Shown: positions 52,641 to 60,445, counted from the first letter of the stretch. The stretch is 64,000 nucleotides of DNA from Ruminococcaceae bacterium UBA1734 (GCA_002315765.1 DCIE01000076.1:29539-93538); one strand, 5' to 3'. Numbers and translations: made by a program. Notes: a model not told the origin generated them from the sequence alone.

Positions 52641-54071
52641 ATGAAAAGACCGTTTTTTGTGCTTGGAATTATCACTATACTTTCGGTATTAATGTACTAT
52701 TTCTTCGGATTTTTACCATTTGTATTGTTTGCATCAATTTGTTTGGTATTATCTTGTATTTTTGTTGCCAAAACAGTTGATGTAATATTCTATGTTGTTA
52801 TGCTTATAACTTTTATTCTAAGCATAATAAGAATTGACAATAATATTTCAAAGGTCGCCGAGATTGACGACAGTAAAACACTTAAATTTACCGTTGTTTC
52901 GGAAATGGAAAATACCCAAAACGCACAAAAGGTTATTGTTAAAAGTAATGATAACGAGAGTATAAAGAACGGAACAAAATTCAACTTGTACTTCAGAAAC
53001 TGTGAATTTAATTGCGGTGAAGTAATAAACGCCGATGTTTCATTATTAACCGATGATGATAATAAGTATAATATTAGTAATATTTCAAAGCAAATTTACG
53101 GAAACTTTTGGCTTAAAAATTACACAAAAACCAATGAAATCAGTGTGTATTATTCAACCATTAATAAAATAAGAAATTATATAAATAAAACATTTGATAA
53201 ATATTTATCCGGCGAAAGCAGGGAAATGGTCAGCGCAATATTTTTGGGAAATAAGTCAGCATTGTCCGATTCCTTCACCATCGATGTGAGAAGATGCGGT
53301 ATGAGCCATGCAATGGTTGTTTCAGGACTTCATCTTTCAATAATAATGGGATTTTTGTTCTTTATTGCCGATAGACTGTTTTACAATAAGTATTTAAGAT
53401 TTTTATTAATACTTGTTTCATTATTTTTAATTTGTTCTGTTTGCGGTTTTTCGCCGTCTATTCTTCGTGCTTCCCTTATTTTCCTGCTTTTTGCTTTGGC
53501 ACCTATTTTCGACCGAGAGGGAGACCCGCTTAATATACTCGGAGCTTCGGTATTTTTAATGTTGGCTTTTGAGCCTATGCTTATTTTTAATATTGCTTTC
53601 CAAATGTCATTGCTCTCGTATTTTGCGGTTATTTATATAACACCTCTGGTTTTGGGTATGATTTATTCTAAGGTTAAGCTTAGACATTTTATTGTAAAGT
53701 ACTTAATTGATGCTATTGTGGTTTCGGTTTTAGCACAATTATTTACCGCACCTATTACGATTTACAATTTCGGTTATATTTCTTTAATATCGTCAGTTGT
53801 AAATGTTTTGGTTTCGTTTTTCATTACTTTATTATTGGTTCTTACACTCTGCGGTATTCTTTTTTCAAAAATCACATTTATGGGTAAAGGATTTTTCTTT
53901 ATTACAGACCTTGCTTCAAAATATATTGTTTCGGCAATCAAATTTTTCTCCGAGTTTAAATATTCGGCAATTAAGGTTCCGCAAGTTACTTCTTTTTATG
54001 CCGCCATCATTATTTTGGTTTTGCTACTGATTGTTTATAGAAACAGGGGCGAAGAATATGCAGATTATTAA
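52641..54071 (+). CDS. comEC: ComEC/Rec2-family membrane protein without the MBL domain
   Basis: A 476-residue membrane protein with N-terminal DUF4131-like region (about 1-170) and a multi-helix Competence domain (about 175-450), with ISGEL-like signatures ESREMVSAIFLGNKSAL, RRCGMSHAMVVSGLHLSIIMG and CGFSPSILRASLIFLLF. The C-terminal metallo-beta-lactamase domain of full-length ComEC (about 750 residues) is absent: the frame ends soon after the last helix, running into holA. It may form the DNA channel of competence with a separate nuclease, or have another role. Overlap with holA is 14 bp. Confidence 0.87.
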   Translation: MKRPFFVLGIITILSVLMYYFFGFLPFVLFASICLVLSCIFVAKTVDVIFYVVMLITFILSIIRIDNNISKVAEIDDSKTLKFTVVSEMENTQNAQKVIVKSNDNESIKNGTKFNLYFRNCEFNCGEVINADVSLLTDDDNKYNISNISKQIYGNFWLKNYTKTNEISVYYSTINKIRNYINKTFDKYLSGESREMVSAIFLGNKSALSDSFTIDVRRCGMSHAMVVSGLHLSIIMGFLFFIADRLFYNKYLRFLLILVSLFLICSVCGFSPSILRASLIFLLFALAPIFDREGDPLNILGASVFLMLAFEPMLIFNIAFQMSLLSYFAVIYITPLVLGMIYSKVKLRHFIVKYLIDAIVVSVLAQLFTAPITIYNFGYISLISSVVNVLVSFFITLLLVLTLCGILFSKITFMGKGFFFITDLASKYIVSAIKFFSEFKYSAIKVPQVTSFYAAIIILVLLLIVYRNRGEEYADY

Positions 54072-55101
54072 CGAGGAATTACTGAAAAAAGACCTGACAG
54101 CAAAAAAACTGTCAAAGGTTTATGTTTTGTTTGGTAACGACACTTTTTTGCCTAAGTTTTATTGTGATAAGTTAAGTGATATTGCTTATGACGGAGACCC
54201 CTTTTTTAATAAGCAGGTATTTAACGCCGATTGTGATTTGCAGGATGTTTACGATGCGGTAAAACAATATCCTATGATGTCTGATAAAAAATGCGTTGTA
54301 TTAAATAATTTTGATTTTCTTTCCTGTGATAAATCGGATTTTGACCGATTGCTTTCTTTGATTTCAGAGGTTGAAGACGGCTGTGTTCTTATTCTTTATT
54401 TTTCTTCGGTGCTATTCGACACCAAAAAGGACAATAAGGTTAAGAAAATTCTTTCACAGGTGGAAAAAATCGGTGGAAAGGCGGTTTGTCTTGACCATAG
54501 GACTACCGCTTCTTTAATTAAGATGCTTGTATCGGGCGCCAAGAAAAGAGGTACCGTTTTATCTGATAAAAATGCAAGGTTTATCATCGAAAAGTGCGGA
54601 GACGATATTAGTGTTCTCAAAAATGAACTTGATAAATTATGCGCTTATAAACAAAACGGCGAAGTAACAAAAGATGATATTGATTTAATTTGCATCGGCA
54701 GTATAGAAGCCAATGTGTATGACTATGTGGCTATGATTGCAACAGGAAATGTTTCAGGCGCTTTAAAAATCCTTGATAATATGTTTTACTTAAGGATAGA
54801 ACCTATGATTATTCTTTACTCGGTATCTTCCGTCTTTGTTGATATGTATAGGGTTTATATAGCCTTAAAAACCAATATTTCCAAGACGGATATTGCCTCT
54901 GATTTCGGATATAAGGGTAGGGCATTTGTGCTGGATAAATCTCAAAACTATTTAAAAAAATATGATTTTAATAAACTTAACAACAGTTTTGGGTGTATTT
55001 TAAATACTGATAAAGAACTAAAAAGCTTCGGCGGTAATGAAAAACAAAAGCTTGAAGAAATGACGGTTAGACTGGCTGTTATATTAAAGGGTGGTAATTA
55101 A
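54058..55101 (+). CDS. holA: DNA polymerase III delta subunit
   Basis: A 347-residue delta subunit of the clamp loader. The N-terminal AAA+-like domain has SKVYVLFGNDTFLPKFYCDKL, and CVVLNNFDFL plus VLILYFSSVLFDTKK match; the collar domain includes VYDYVAMIATGNVSGALKIL. The ATG 54058 lies within comEC, with AGGGG about 8 nt upstream. Divergent in sequence, as usual for delta, but the order comEC-holA is common in Firmicutes, which supports the call. Confidence 0.9.
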   Translation: MQIINEELLKKDLTAKKLSKVYVLFGNDTFLPKFYCDKLSDIAYDGDPFFNKQVFNADCDLQDVYDAVKQYPMMSDKKCVVLNNFDFLSCDKSDFDRLLSLISEVEDGCVLILYFSSVLFDTKKDNKVKKILSQVEKIGGKAVCLDHRTTASLIKMLVSGAKKRGTVLSDKNARFIIEKCGDDISVLKNELDKLCAYKQNGEVTKDDIDLICIGSIEANVYDYVAMIATGNVSGALKILDNMFYLRIEPMIILYSVSSVFVDMYRVYIALKTNISKTDIASDFGYKGRAFVLDKSQNYLKKYDFNKLNNSFGCILNTDKELKSFGGNEKQKLEEMTVRLAVILKGGN

Positions 55102-55103
55102 CC

Positions 55104-55703
55104 TTGATAAAACTAAAGGAAACGGTTATTGTTGAGGGAAAATACGATAAGATAACACTCTCTGATTTCATTGATGCCACTATTATTGTTACTAATGGTT
55201 TTAGAATATTTAAAGACAAAGAAAAATGCGAACTTATTTCACTTCTTGCCGCAAAAAACGGACTTATTATTATAACCGATTCCGACAGTGCAGGTATGAT
55301 GATTAGAAGGCACATAAAGAAAATATGCAATTCCGATAATATAATAAATGTTTATATTCCTCAAATTAAAGGAAAAGAAAAAAGAAAATCATCACCGTCA
55401 AAAGAGGGATTTTTGGGTGTTGAAGGTATGAATGAGGATATAATTTCAGATTGTCTTACTAAAAGCGGTGTTTTTGCAACAAGGGACACCGAAAAAACTC
55501 CCATAACTAAAAACGACCTATATAAGGTTGGTTTATCCGGCAAGGATAATTCCGCAAAACTCAGGGAGGATTTTTTATCAAAGAATAATTTACCTATCGG
55601 TATTTCATCAAATACTTTTCTCGATGTAATAAATGCAGTTTTTAATAACATCGAATTTTTTGAGGCGGTGGAAAAATGGCAGTCAGAAGGGGACAAAAAT
55701 TAA
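55104..55703 (+). CDS. rnmV: Ribonuclease M5 (TOPRIM)
   Basis: A 199-residue TOPRIM nuclease maturing 5S rRNA. The catalytic Glu is in ETVIVEGKYDKITL and the DxD motif in ITDSDSAGMMIRRHIK; VEGMNEDII and a C-terminal helical domain follow. The start is TTG 55104 with AAGGGTGG about 9 nt upstream. It overlaps the WYL regulator gene by 28 bp. Confidence 0.92.
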   Translation: MIKLKETVIVEGKYDKITLSDFIDATIIVTNGFRIFKDKEKCELISLLAAKNGLIIITDSDSAGMMIRRHIKKICNSDNIINVYIPQIKGKEKRKSSPSKEGFLGVEGMNEDIISDCLTKSGVFATRDTEKTPITKNDLYKVGLSGKDNSAKLREDFLSKNNLPIGISSNTFLDVINAVFNNIEFFEAVEKWQSEGDKN

Positions 55704-56680
55704 AATTACTTTATATTGTCAAAATACTTAAAGAGTATTCCGATGAGGAACACCCGTTATCGGCAATCGAAATATGCGATTATCTTTCAAAGTTTGATGT
55801 TACTGCTGAAAGAAAAGCAATTTATGACGATGTTGAACAGCTCATTGACTTCGGATATGATATCATTAAAACCAGATTGCCTAAAAGCGGATACTTTTTA
55901 GCATCCCGAGAATTTGAAACACCCGAAATATATCTTCTTGCCGATGCAGTGAGAACGGCAAAGTTTATTACATCAAAAAAATCAAGAGAGCTTGTAAAAA
56001 AGCTTCAAGGTATGCTGAGTAAATATCAGAATAATAATTTTGAAAACGGAATTTTTATTAATTGTGATTCTAAATGTAATAATGAAGAAATTTTCTATAA
56101 TATTGATGCCATTTCCCGTGCAATAACCGATAAAAAGAAAATTACCTTTAAATTTGCCGTAAAACAATTAAGTGAAAATAGGGAGATAGTCGTTCAATAT
56201 AAAGAATATAAAATAAGTCCCTATGCCCAAACTTGGCAAGATGACCATTATTATTTAATCGGTAATTACGAAAAATATGACAACCTGATACATTTTAGAA
56301 TAGATAGAATACATAATGTGAATATTACCGAGGAAACATCAAGACATTTTAGTGAAGTGAGTGAATACAAAGATTATTTTGATGTTGCCGATTATACCAA
56401 TAAGTTATTCGGAATGTTCGGCGGTGTTTTGGAAGAAATTGATTTTAAATGCTCTAAATCTATGTTGGAGCAAATTGTAGATAGATTCGGAGATAATATT
56501 TTTATCAGAAATGTAACCGATACACATTTTTCTTTTACTACAAGGGCGGTTGTCAGCGAGGCTTTCGTTACTTTTGTTATGAATTACGGAAATAAAATTC
56601 AAGTAGAAAAGCCCGAGTATGTTAGGGAGAAAATTTTAAATAGGGCAGAGGAAATCAAAAAAATATACAGTGCGGATTAA
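55676..56680 (+). CDS. WYL-domain transcriptional regulator
   Basis: A 334-residue regulator with an N-terminal winged helix (about 5-70, ILKEYSDEEHPLSAIEICDYL and RKAIYDDVEQLIDFGYDI) and a WYL domain (about 140-225, YKISPYAQTWQDDHYYLIGNY, FRIDRIHNV) with a WCX-like C-terminal extension. Such proteins often bind nucleic-acid or nucleotide ligands and can be repressors or activators of stress or defence genes. No defence genes lie nearby. It is the last gene of the plus-strand block; GAGGCGGTGG precedes the ATG. Confidence 0.9.
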   Translation: MAVRRGQKLKLLYIVKILKEYSDEEHPLSAIEICDYLSKFDVTAERKAIYDDVEQLIDFGYDIIKTRLPKSGYFLASREFETPEIYLLADAVRTAKFITSKKSRELVKKLQGMLSKYQNNNFENGIFINCDSKCNNEEIFYNIDAISRAITDKKKITFKFAVKQLSENREIVVQYKEYKISPYAQTWQDDHYYLIGNYEKYDNLIHFRIDRIHNVNITEETSRHFSEVSEYKDYFDVADYTNKLFGMFGGVLEEIDFKCSKSMLEQIVDRFGDNIFIRNVTDTHFSFTTRAVVSEAFVTFVMNYGNKIQVEKPEYVREKILNRAEEIKKIYSAD

Positions 56681-56683
56681 AAA

Positions 56684-56716
56684 AGAGCTTTTGCAAATCA
56701 AAATTGCAAAAGCTCT
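56684..56716. terminator. Bidirectional terminator between the WYL and rubrerythrin genes
   Basis: A 13-bp stem, AGAGCTTTTGCAA (56684-56696) and TTGCAAAAGCTCT (56704-56716), with a 7-nt loop. On the minus strand it is followed by TTTTTT, so it is strongest for rubrerythrin, and it also ends the plus-strand operon. Confidence 0.88.
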
Positions 56717-56732
56717 GAATTTATAATATTTA

Positions 56733-57281
56733 TTAATAGTTTTCTTGGTGAATTTCAAAGAAACTTTGAGGATGGGCACAGGTCGGACAAATTTCCGGTG
56801 CCTTTTCGCCAACAACAATGTGTCCGCAGTTGCGACATTCCCAAATCTTAACTTCACTCTTTTTAAACACTTCGGAGTTTTGAACATTTTTAAGTAATGC
56901 TCTGTATCTTTCCTCGTGTTGTTTCTCTATCTTTGCAACCAATCTGAATTTTGCCGCTAATTCATTAAAGCCTTCTTCCTCGGCTGTTTTGGCAAAGCCC
57001 TCGTACATATCTGTCCATTCGTAGTTTTCGCCGTCAGCAGCATCGGAAAGATTGCTTTCGGTATCGCCTATACCGTTAAGTTCTTTAAACCATAATTTTG
57101 CGTGTTCCTTTTCGTTGTCGGCAGTTTTCAAAAACAAAGCGGCAATTTGTTCAAAGCCGTCCTTTTTTGCCTTGGAAGCAAAATAGGTGTATTTGTTCCT
57201 TGCCATTGACTCTCCGGCAAATGCAGCCTCTAAATTTTTTTCGGTTTGGGTACCTTCATAAGGATTTTTCTTGTTTGACAT
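56733..57281 (-). CDS. rbr: Rubrerythrin
   Basis: A 182-residue rubrerythrin, a cytosolic peroxide reductase of anaerobes. The N-terminal diiron four-helix bundle has EKNLEAAFAGESMARNKYTY and later EKEHAKLWFKEL, EEEGFNELAAKF and EKQHEERY, supplying the Glu and His ligands. The C-terminal rubredoxin domain has CRNCGHIVVGEKAPEICPTC. The start is ATG 57281; upstream in-frame codons lie in the ribosome site. It is preceded without gap by leader element B and closed by a strong terminator. Electrons may come from rubredoxin or a similar donor not seen here. Confidence 0.96.
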   Translation of the reverse strand: MSNKKNPYEGTQTEKNLEAAFAGESMARNKYTYFASKAKKDGFEQIAALFLKTADNEKEHAKLWFKELNGIGDTESNLSDAADGENYEWTDMYEGFAKTAEEEGFNELAAKFRLVAKIEKQHEERYRALLKNVQNSEVFKKSEVKIWECRNCGHIVVGEKAPEICPTCAHPQSFFEIHQENY

Positions 57282-57425
57282 AATAATCACCATTTCTTTC
57301 TTTAAGACACAAAAAGCGATAAAAATTCACCGAAATGGTGATTATTATATCGCATCTGTTTCGGTTGCCTCGTAAGAGGCGAGAAACAAGCGTCTTTATA
57401 TTTTTTAGCGTGAATTTTCACGCTA
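57282..57425 (-). promoter_or_regulatory. Repeated leader element, copy B (upstream of rubrerythrin)
   Basis: On the minus strand: P0 arms at 57417-57425 and 57406-57414 (TAGCGTGAA/TTCACGCTA). P1 is AAGACGC with GTGTCTT. P2 is TTGTTTC with GAAACAG (one UG pair), with P2a GCCTC-TTAC-GAGGC. P3 is GCGATA with TATCGC. The anti-ribosome-site strand AATCACCATTTC (57332-57343) pairs perfectly over 12 bp with GAAATGGTGATT (57285-57296), which holds the ribosome site. Only 7 nt separate it from the thioredoxin stop codon, so there is no room for a promoter. Confidence 0.78.
57302..57421 (-). other. Possible 39-codon upstream ORF through element B
   Basis: An AGGAGG (57429-57434) lies 7 nt before a GTG (57419-57421) in the P0 hairpin. 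The frame stays open for 39 codons through P1, P2 and P3 and stops at 57302-57304, just before the ribosome-site strand. The frame is not preserved in the other copies, so the peptide itself is probably not selected; ribosome passage could still unfold the element. Confidence 0.35.
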
Positions 57426-57432
57426 GTTCCTC

Positions 57433-57744
57433 CTAAAATAGCATTTTTTCAATATTTTCTGTGGAAACAACTCCCACGGATTGATTGGTTATTTCGCCGT
57501 TTTTGAACACCATCAAGGTTGGAATACTGAAAATATTATACCTTTCGGCAAGTTCGGGTTGTTCATCAACATTAATTTTACAAACGCTGATTTTATCGCC
57601 GTATTTTTCGGCAATTTCGGATACAATGGGGGATAACATCATACAAGGACCGCACCATGTTGCCCAAAAATCCACCAATACCGGCTTTGTTGAATTAATG
57701 ACTTCTTCGGTAAAGTTTTCTTTAGTTATTATTTTTTCTAACAT
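57433..57744 (-). CDS. trxA: Thioredoxin
   Basis: A 103-residue thioredoxin with the active site WATWCGPCMML (about residues 27-37), VDEQPELAERYNI and the cis-proline IPTLMVFKNG. Cytosolic disulfide reductant. The start ATG 57744 follows element C directly; an in-frame upstream ATG is within the ribosome site. The neighbouring FTR-like gene suggests reduction by ferredoxin rather than NADPH. It lies between leader elements B and C in a minus-strand group of redox genes. Confidence 0.96.
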   Translation of the reverse strand: MLEKIITKENFTEEVINSTKPVLVDFWATWCGPCMMLSPIVSEIAEKYGDKISVCKINVDEQPELAERYNIFSIPTLMVFKNGEITNQSVGVVSTENIEKMLF

Positions 57745-57886
57745 TTTAATCACCGTTTCTTTCTTTAAGACACAAAAAGCAATAAAAAATCACTGAAACG
57801 GTGATTAAAATATCGCATCTGTTTCGGTTGCCTCTAAAGAGGCGAGAAACAGGCGTCTTAATATTATAGCGTGATTATTCACGCTA
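57745..57886 (-). promoter_or_regulatory. Repeated leader element, copy C (upstream of thioredoxin)
   Basis: On the minus strand: P0 (57867-57886, TAGCGTGA/TCACGCTA). P1 is AAGACGC with GTGTCTT. P2 is CTGTTTC with GAAACAG, with P2a GCCTC/GAGGC. P3 is GCGATA with TATTGC. The anti-ribosome-site strand AATCACCGTTTC (57795-57806) pairs perfectly with GAAACGGTGATT (57748-57759). The element fills the whole gap from the ftrB stop to the trxA start, so it acts in a polycistronic mRNA. Confidence 0.78.
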
Positions 57887-57904
57887 ATCACCGTTTCTTT
57901 CTTT
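57747..57904 (-). repeat. 20-bp direct repeats flanking element C
   Basis: The plus-strand 20-mer TAATCACCGTTTCTTTCTTT occurs at 57747-57766 and again at 57885-57904. The first is the 3' end of element C. The second is an identical element 3' end that forms the last codons of ftrB and abuts the P0 of element C, resembling a head-to-tail junction. Confidence 0.8.
57805..57882 (-). other. Possible 25-codon reinitiation ORF through element C
   Basis: GGTG (57889-57892) lies 6 nt before a GTG (57880-57882), one base after the ftrB stop codon. The frame runs 25 codons and stops at 57805-57807, inside the anti-ribosome-site strand. It is not homologous in frame to the ORF in copy B, so it is offered only as a possible coupling device. 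Confidence 0.3.
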
Positions 57905-58090
57905 GAAATAAAGCATACAGTGGCAAAACCCTTCGAAATCAGGGTCGGCAATCTGCTCTTTAAATTCTTTACACATACAAATATTATCAGGAGTTCTTTC
58001 TCTGCGACAGGGACAGTAACCACCTGTCTTTTTAAGCCCCTCTTTTACTATTTTAACAACTTTTTCATCAGGATTCAAGGTTATTTTCAA
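57884..58090 (-). CDS. Ferredoxin:thioredoxin reductase catalytic-subunit-like protein
   Basis: A 68-residue protein resembling the bacterial/archaeal FTR catalytic chain: GYCPCRRERTPDN, then ICMCKEF and GFCHCMLYFKE, i.e. CPC, CMC and CHC pairs that in FTR bind a [4Fe-4S] cluster and the redox disulfide. The middle CPC of the family is CMC here. The likely start is TTG 58090, 8 nt after CGGAG. The last residues and stop codon (KERNGD-stop) come from a stray end of the leader repeat, so the original C-terminus may have been replaced. It lies in the ABC operon and upstream of trxA. Confidence 0.8.
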   Translation of the reverse strand: MKITLNPDEKVVKIVKEGLKKTGGYCPCRRERTPDNICMCKEFKEQIADPDFEGFCHCMLYFKERNGD

Positions 58091-58108
58091 AATAACATCT
58101 CCGTTTAA

Positions 58109-58702
58109 TTATGTTTTAGCATATTCTTTGGATAAATCAATGTGTATTTCACCGAAGTATTCAGCTTCTTCTATATGGTGTGTAACAACAATAACAGTTT
58201 TACCTGCCGTTTCTTTTTTTATGTAATCTATTATTTTAATTTTTAAATCTCGGTCAAGACCTTTAAAAGGTTCGTCTAAAATCAGCAAATCAAAATCAAC
58301 ACATAAAGCCCTTGCAATTGCAACCCGTCTTTGCATTCCGCTGCTCAGTTTTTTTACAGGCTTATCAATTACATCTCCGAGACCTAATTCGGCAAGTTTA
58401 CGAATAATAAAATCATCTGAAACAGAATTGCCCGTAATAAATTTCACATTTCCCATTGGTGTGAAATCCTCACACAATCTATCTTCCGCAAACACAAAGG
58501 AAATTTTTTTCGGTACATTGGTAATATCACCCGTGTCCGGTGTTTCCAAACCTGCAATTAGTCGGAGAAGTGTGGTTTTTCCGCAACCTGACGGTCCCAT
58601 AATACAGGTTGTTTTACCTAATGCAATCTCCATTGATAAATTATTAATAACGGTTAGATTTTTATATTTTTTTGTAATGCTCTTAATAATTATTTCATTC
58701 AT
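58109..58702 (-). CDS. ABC importer ATPase (NrtD/SsuB/TauB type)
   Basis: A 197-residue ABC ATPase: Walker A MGPSGCGKTTLLRLIAGL (about 33-50), signature KLSSGMQRRVAIARAL, Walker B LLILDEPFKGLD and VVTHHIEEAEY. It belongs to the nitrate/sulfonate/taurine importer group and is on the short side (about 250 typical), lacking the C-terminal extension. It overlaps the permease gene by 4 bp (ATGA) and precedes the FTR-like gene by 18 nt. Confidence 0.92.
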   Translation of the reverse strand: MNEIIIKSITKKYKNLTVINNLSMEIALGKTTCIMGPSGCGKTTLLRLIAGLETPDTGDITNVPKKISFVFAEDRLCEDFTPMGNVKFITGNSVSDDFIIRKLAELGLGDVIDKPVKKLSSGMQRRVAIARALCVDFDLLILDEPFKGLDRDLKIKIIDYIKKETAGKTVIVVTHHIEEAEYFGEIHIDLSKEYAKT

Positions 58703-59448
58703 TTTAGTTCAAGCCTTGTAAAGAAAAATTTAAGTATTTTTAAAAATATTTTTTCACTTAAAACACTTATTAAAATTATTACAACCGTCCAAGCAAGTAA
58801 GTCGGCATTTTGAAAGTATATCTTTGCATCATATAACTTCCCGCCGATGGAACCTTTGATTACTCCGATAACTTCGGCGGCAACTCCTGCCTTCCATGCC
58901 ATACCGATTGCAACATTACATGAGGATAACAAAAACGGCTTAATTGTAGGTATGTAAATATAAAGCAATCTTCTATTAAAAGGCACATTGTATAAATCAG
59001 ATAATTCGATTAAGCCTTTATCTGTGCTTTTAATTCCCTGCAATACATTAGAATATATCACAGGGAATGCAATAAGCATTGAAATAACAACTGTAAGAAT
59101 ATTGAAATCAAGCCAAATAAGACAAAGGATAATAAAGGATGCTATTGGAACCGATTTCACCGAAATAACAAAGGGCCACAATAGATATTCAAAAAAAGAT
59201 GAATAACCTGAAATTAACGAGAATAGTATTCCGAAAACAAAAGCAAGTAAAAATCCCAAGCTTATGCGTAAAAACGAGAATAATACCGTTATTGAAAAAT
59301 CAGGTTCAAACAGTAGAGTAACCAATCTTTTTGATACAGCAATAGGGGAGGCAAACAAAAAATCGGCATTTACTATCATTGAAACCGTTTGCCATATTAA
59401 AATTGAAAATGCTACCGATATAATCCTAAAAATTGTCTTTTTATTCAT
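58699..59448 (-). CDS. ABC importer permease (SsuC/TauC type)
   Basis: A 249-residue membrane permease with about six helices. The EAA-like loop is seen as ELSDLYNVPFNRRLLYIYIPTIKPFLLSS with the downstream GMAWKAGVAAEVIG, typical of the SsuC/TauC/NrtB family. The preferred start is ATG 59448, overlapping the end of the binding-protein gene (ATGAATAA) by 8 bp; an ATG at 59466 directly abuts GGGAG and is less likely. Transports an unknown small anion or cofactor precursor. Confidence 0.9.
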   Translation of the reverse strand: MNKKTIFRIISVAFSILIWQTVSMIVNADFLFASPIAVSKRLVTLLFEPDFSITVLFSFLRISLGFLLAFVFGILFSLISGYSSFFEYLLWPFVISVKSVPIASFIILCLIWLDFNILTVVISMLIAFPVIYSNVLQGIKSTDKGLIELSDLYNVPFNRRLLYIYIPTIKPFLLSSCNVAIGMAWKAGVAAEVIGVIKGSIGGKLYDAKIYFQNADLLAWTVVIILISVLSEKIFLKILKFFFTRLELK

Positions 59449-60445
59449 AAGATAGGTAAAAATCATCTCCCGGAAGTTTTCCGCCTACCGAAGCGCTGTT
59501 TTGATTGTAAAGAACCTGAAAATATCCTGAAACTGCTTGTTTCATTTCATTGTCGGTTATACAAACAATGTTACATTGCGGTAGTGCTTTTTTTGCTATT
59601 GCATATTTTACAATATCATATTTGTCAATAAGTTTTGAAGCTTCATCAATGTTTTCTTTTACATAATTGGTAGAGTTTGAATATTCCTCAAGAAACATTT
59701 TAACAGCTTGTGGATTTTCTTTTTCAAAATCTGTTCTTACAAAAACGGCGGCGGTAATAAATTTGCTGTCGCTGTTTGTTTTTTCCCATTCGTTATATAG
59801 GTCTAAAGCCACATTAAGATTATTAATTTTGGTTTGTGCAACTGCAAGATAGGGTTGCGGAATCATTGCTATGGCATTATCCTTAACTGATATTTCGGCA
59901 ACTGTTTCGGCAGGTTCGCTTTTCCATTCAATTTTTAAGTCTTTTTCAATATCCAATCCGTTTTGGCTCAAAAGATATGATAAAACATATTCGGGTGTAG
60001 AGCCTTTTCCTGTTGCATATATTGTTTTTCCCTTTAAATCGGCAAGAGAATTTAAAGTGTTTTCCCCTTTTTGAACAATGTATATAGCGCCGAGCATATT
60101 TACTGCCAACATTTTAATTCCGCCATTGGTTTTATTATAAAGTACGGAACCTAAATTTGCGGGTATTGCCACAATGTCAAGTTCGCCTTTAATAAATTTA
60201 GGGGTTAATTCATCGGCAGTGGCAGCCATTGTAAAGTCATAAGTGTTATTTGTCTGTTTATTGTCGTTATCATCTAAAAGTTTAACCATACCCATCGAAG
60301 TAGGACCTTTCAGACCTCCCAGTCTGATATTTACGGATTGATAAGTGCTTTCATTTTTTACTTCGCTGTTTGCGGAATTGTTACTACATGCAACAAGCGA
60401 AAGAGAAATGACCAAAACCAGAACAATTGAAATAATTTTTTTCAT
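59441..60445 (-). CDS. ABC importer substrate-binding lipoprotein (TauA/NrtA type)
   Basis: A 334-residue binding protein with a lipoprotein signal peptide MKKIISIVLVLVISLSLVAC (lipobox LVAC). The mature part has NIRLGGLKGPTSMGMVKLLD, ELDIVAIPANLGSVLYNK and DLKGKTIYATGKGSTPEYVL, matching the NMT1/TauA-like group. This GGLKGPTSMG subgroup is common in Clostridia, without a firm ligand. Start ATG 60445 follows AAAGGTGATTATT. First gene of a minus-strand operon with the permease, the ATPase and the FTR-like gene; a Crp-like regulator lies just upstream. Confidence 0.9.
   Translation of the reverse strand: MKKIISIVLVLVISLSLVACSNNSANSEVKNESTYQSVNIRLGGLKGPTSMGMVKLLDDNDNKQTNNTYDFTMAATADELTPKFIKGELDIVAIPANLGSVLYNKTNGGIKMLAVNMLGAIYIVQKGENTLNSLADLKGKTIYATGKGSTPEYVLSYLLSQNGLDIEKDLKIEWKSEPAETVAEISVKDNAIAMIPQPYLAVAQTKINNLNVALDLYNEWEKTNSDSKFITAAVFVRTDFEKENPQAVKMFLEEYSNSTNYVKENIDEASKLIDKYDIVKYAIAKKALPQCNIVCITDNEMKQAVSGYFQVLYNQNSASVGGKLPGDDFYLSYE

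Noticed and set aside
55676..56680. WYL regulator as a marker of a defence island
   Set aside because: All neighbours are housekeeping genes; no restriction, CRISPR or other defence genes are adjacent.
57282..57425. Leader elements encode a conserved small protein
   Set aside because: Copies B and E share an in-frame FSPLTRQPK-like translation, but copies A, C and D break or shift that frame while keeping base pairing. Conservation is at the RNA level.
57406..57425. P0 hairpin as a rho-independent terminator of trxA
   Set aside because: The stem is AT-rich at the base and is followed by an A-rich stretch, not a T-run. The same hairpin occurs in copy A, where no gene precedes it.
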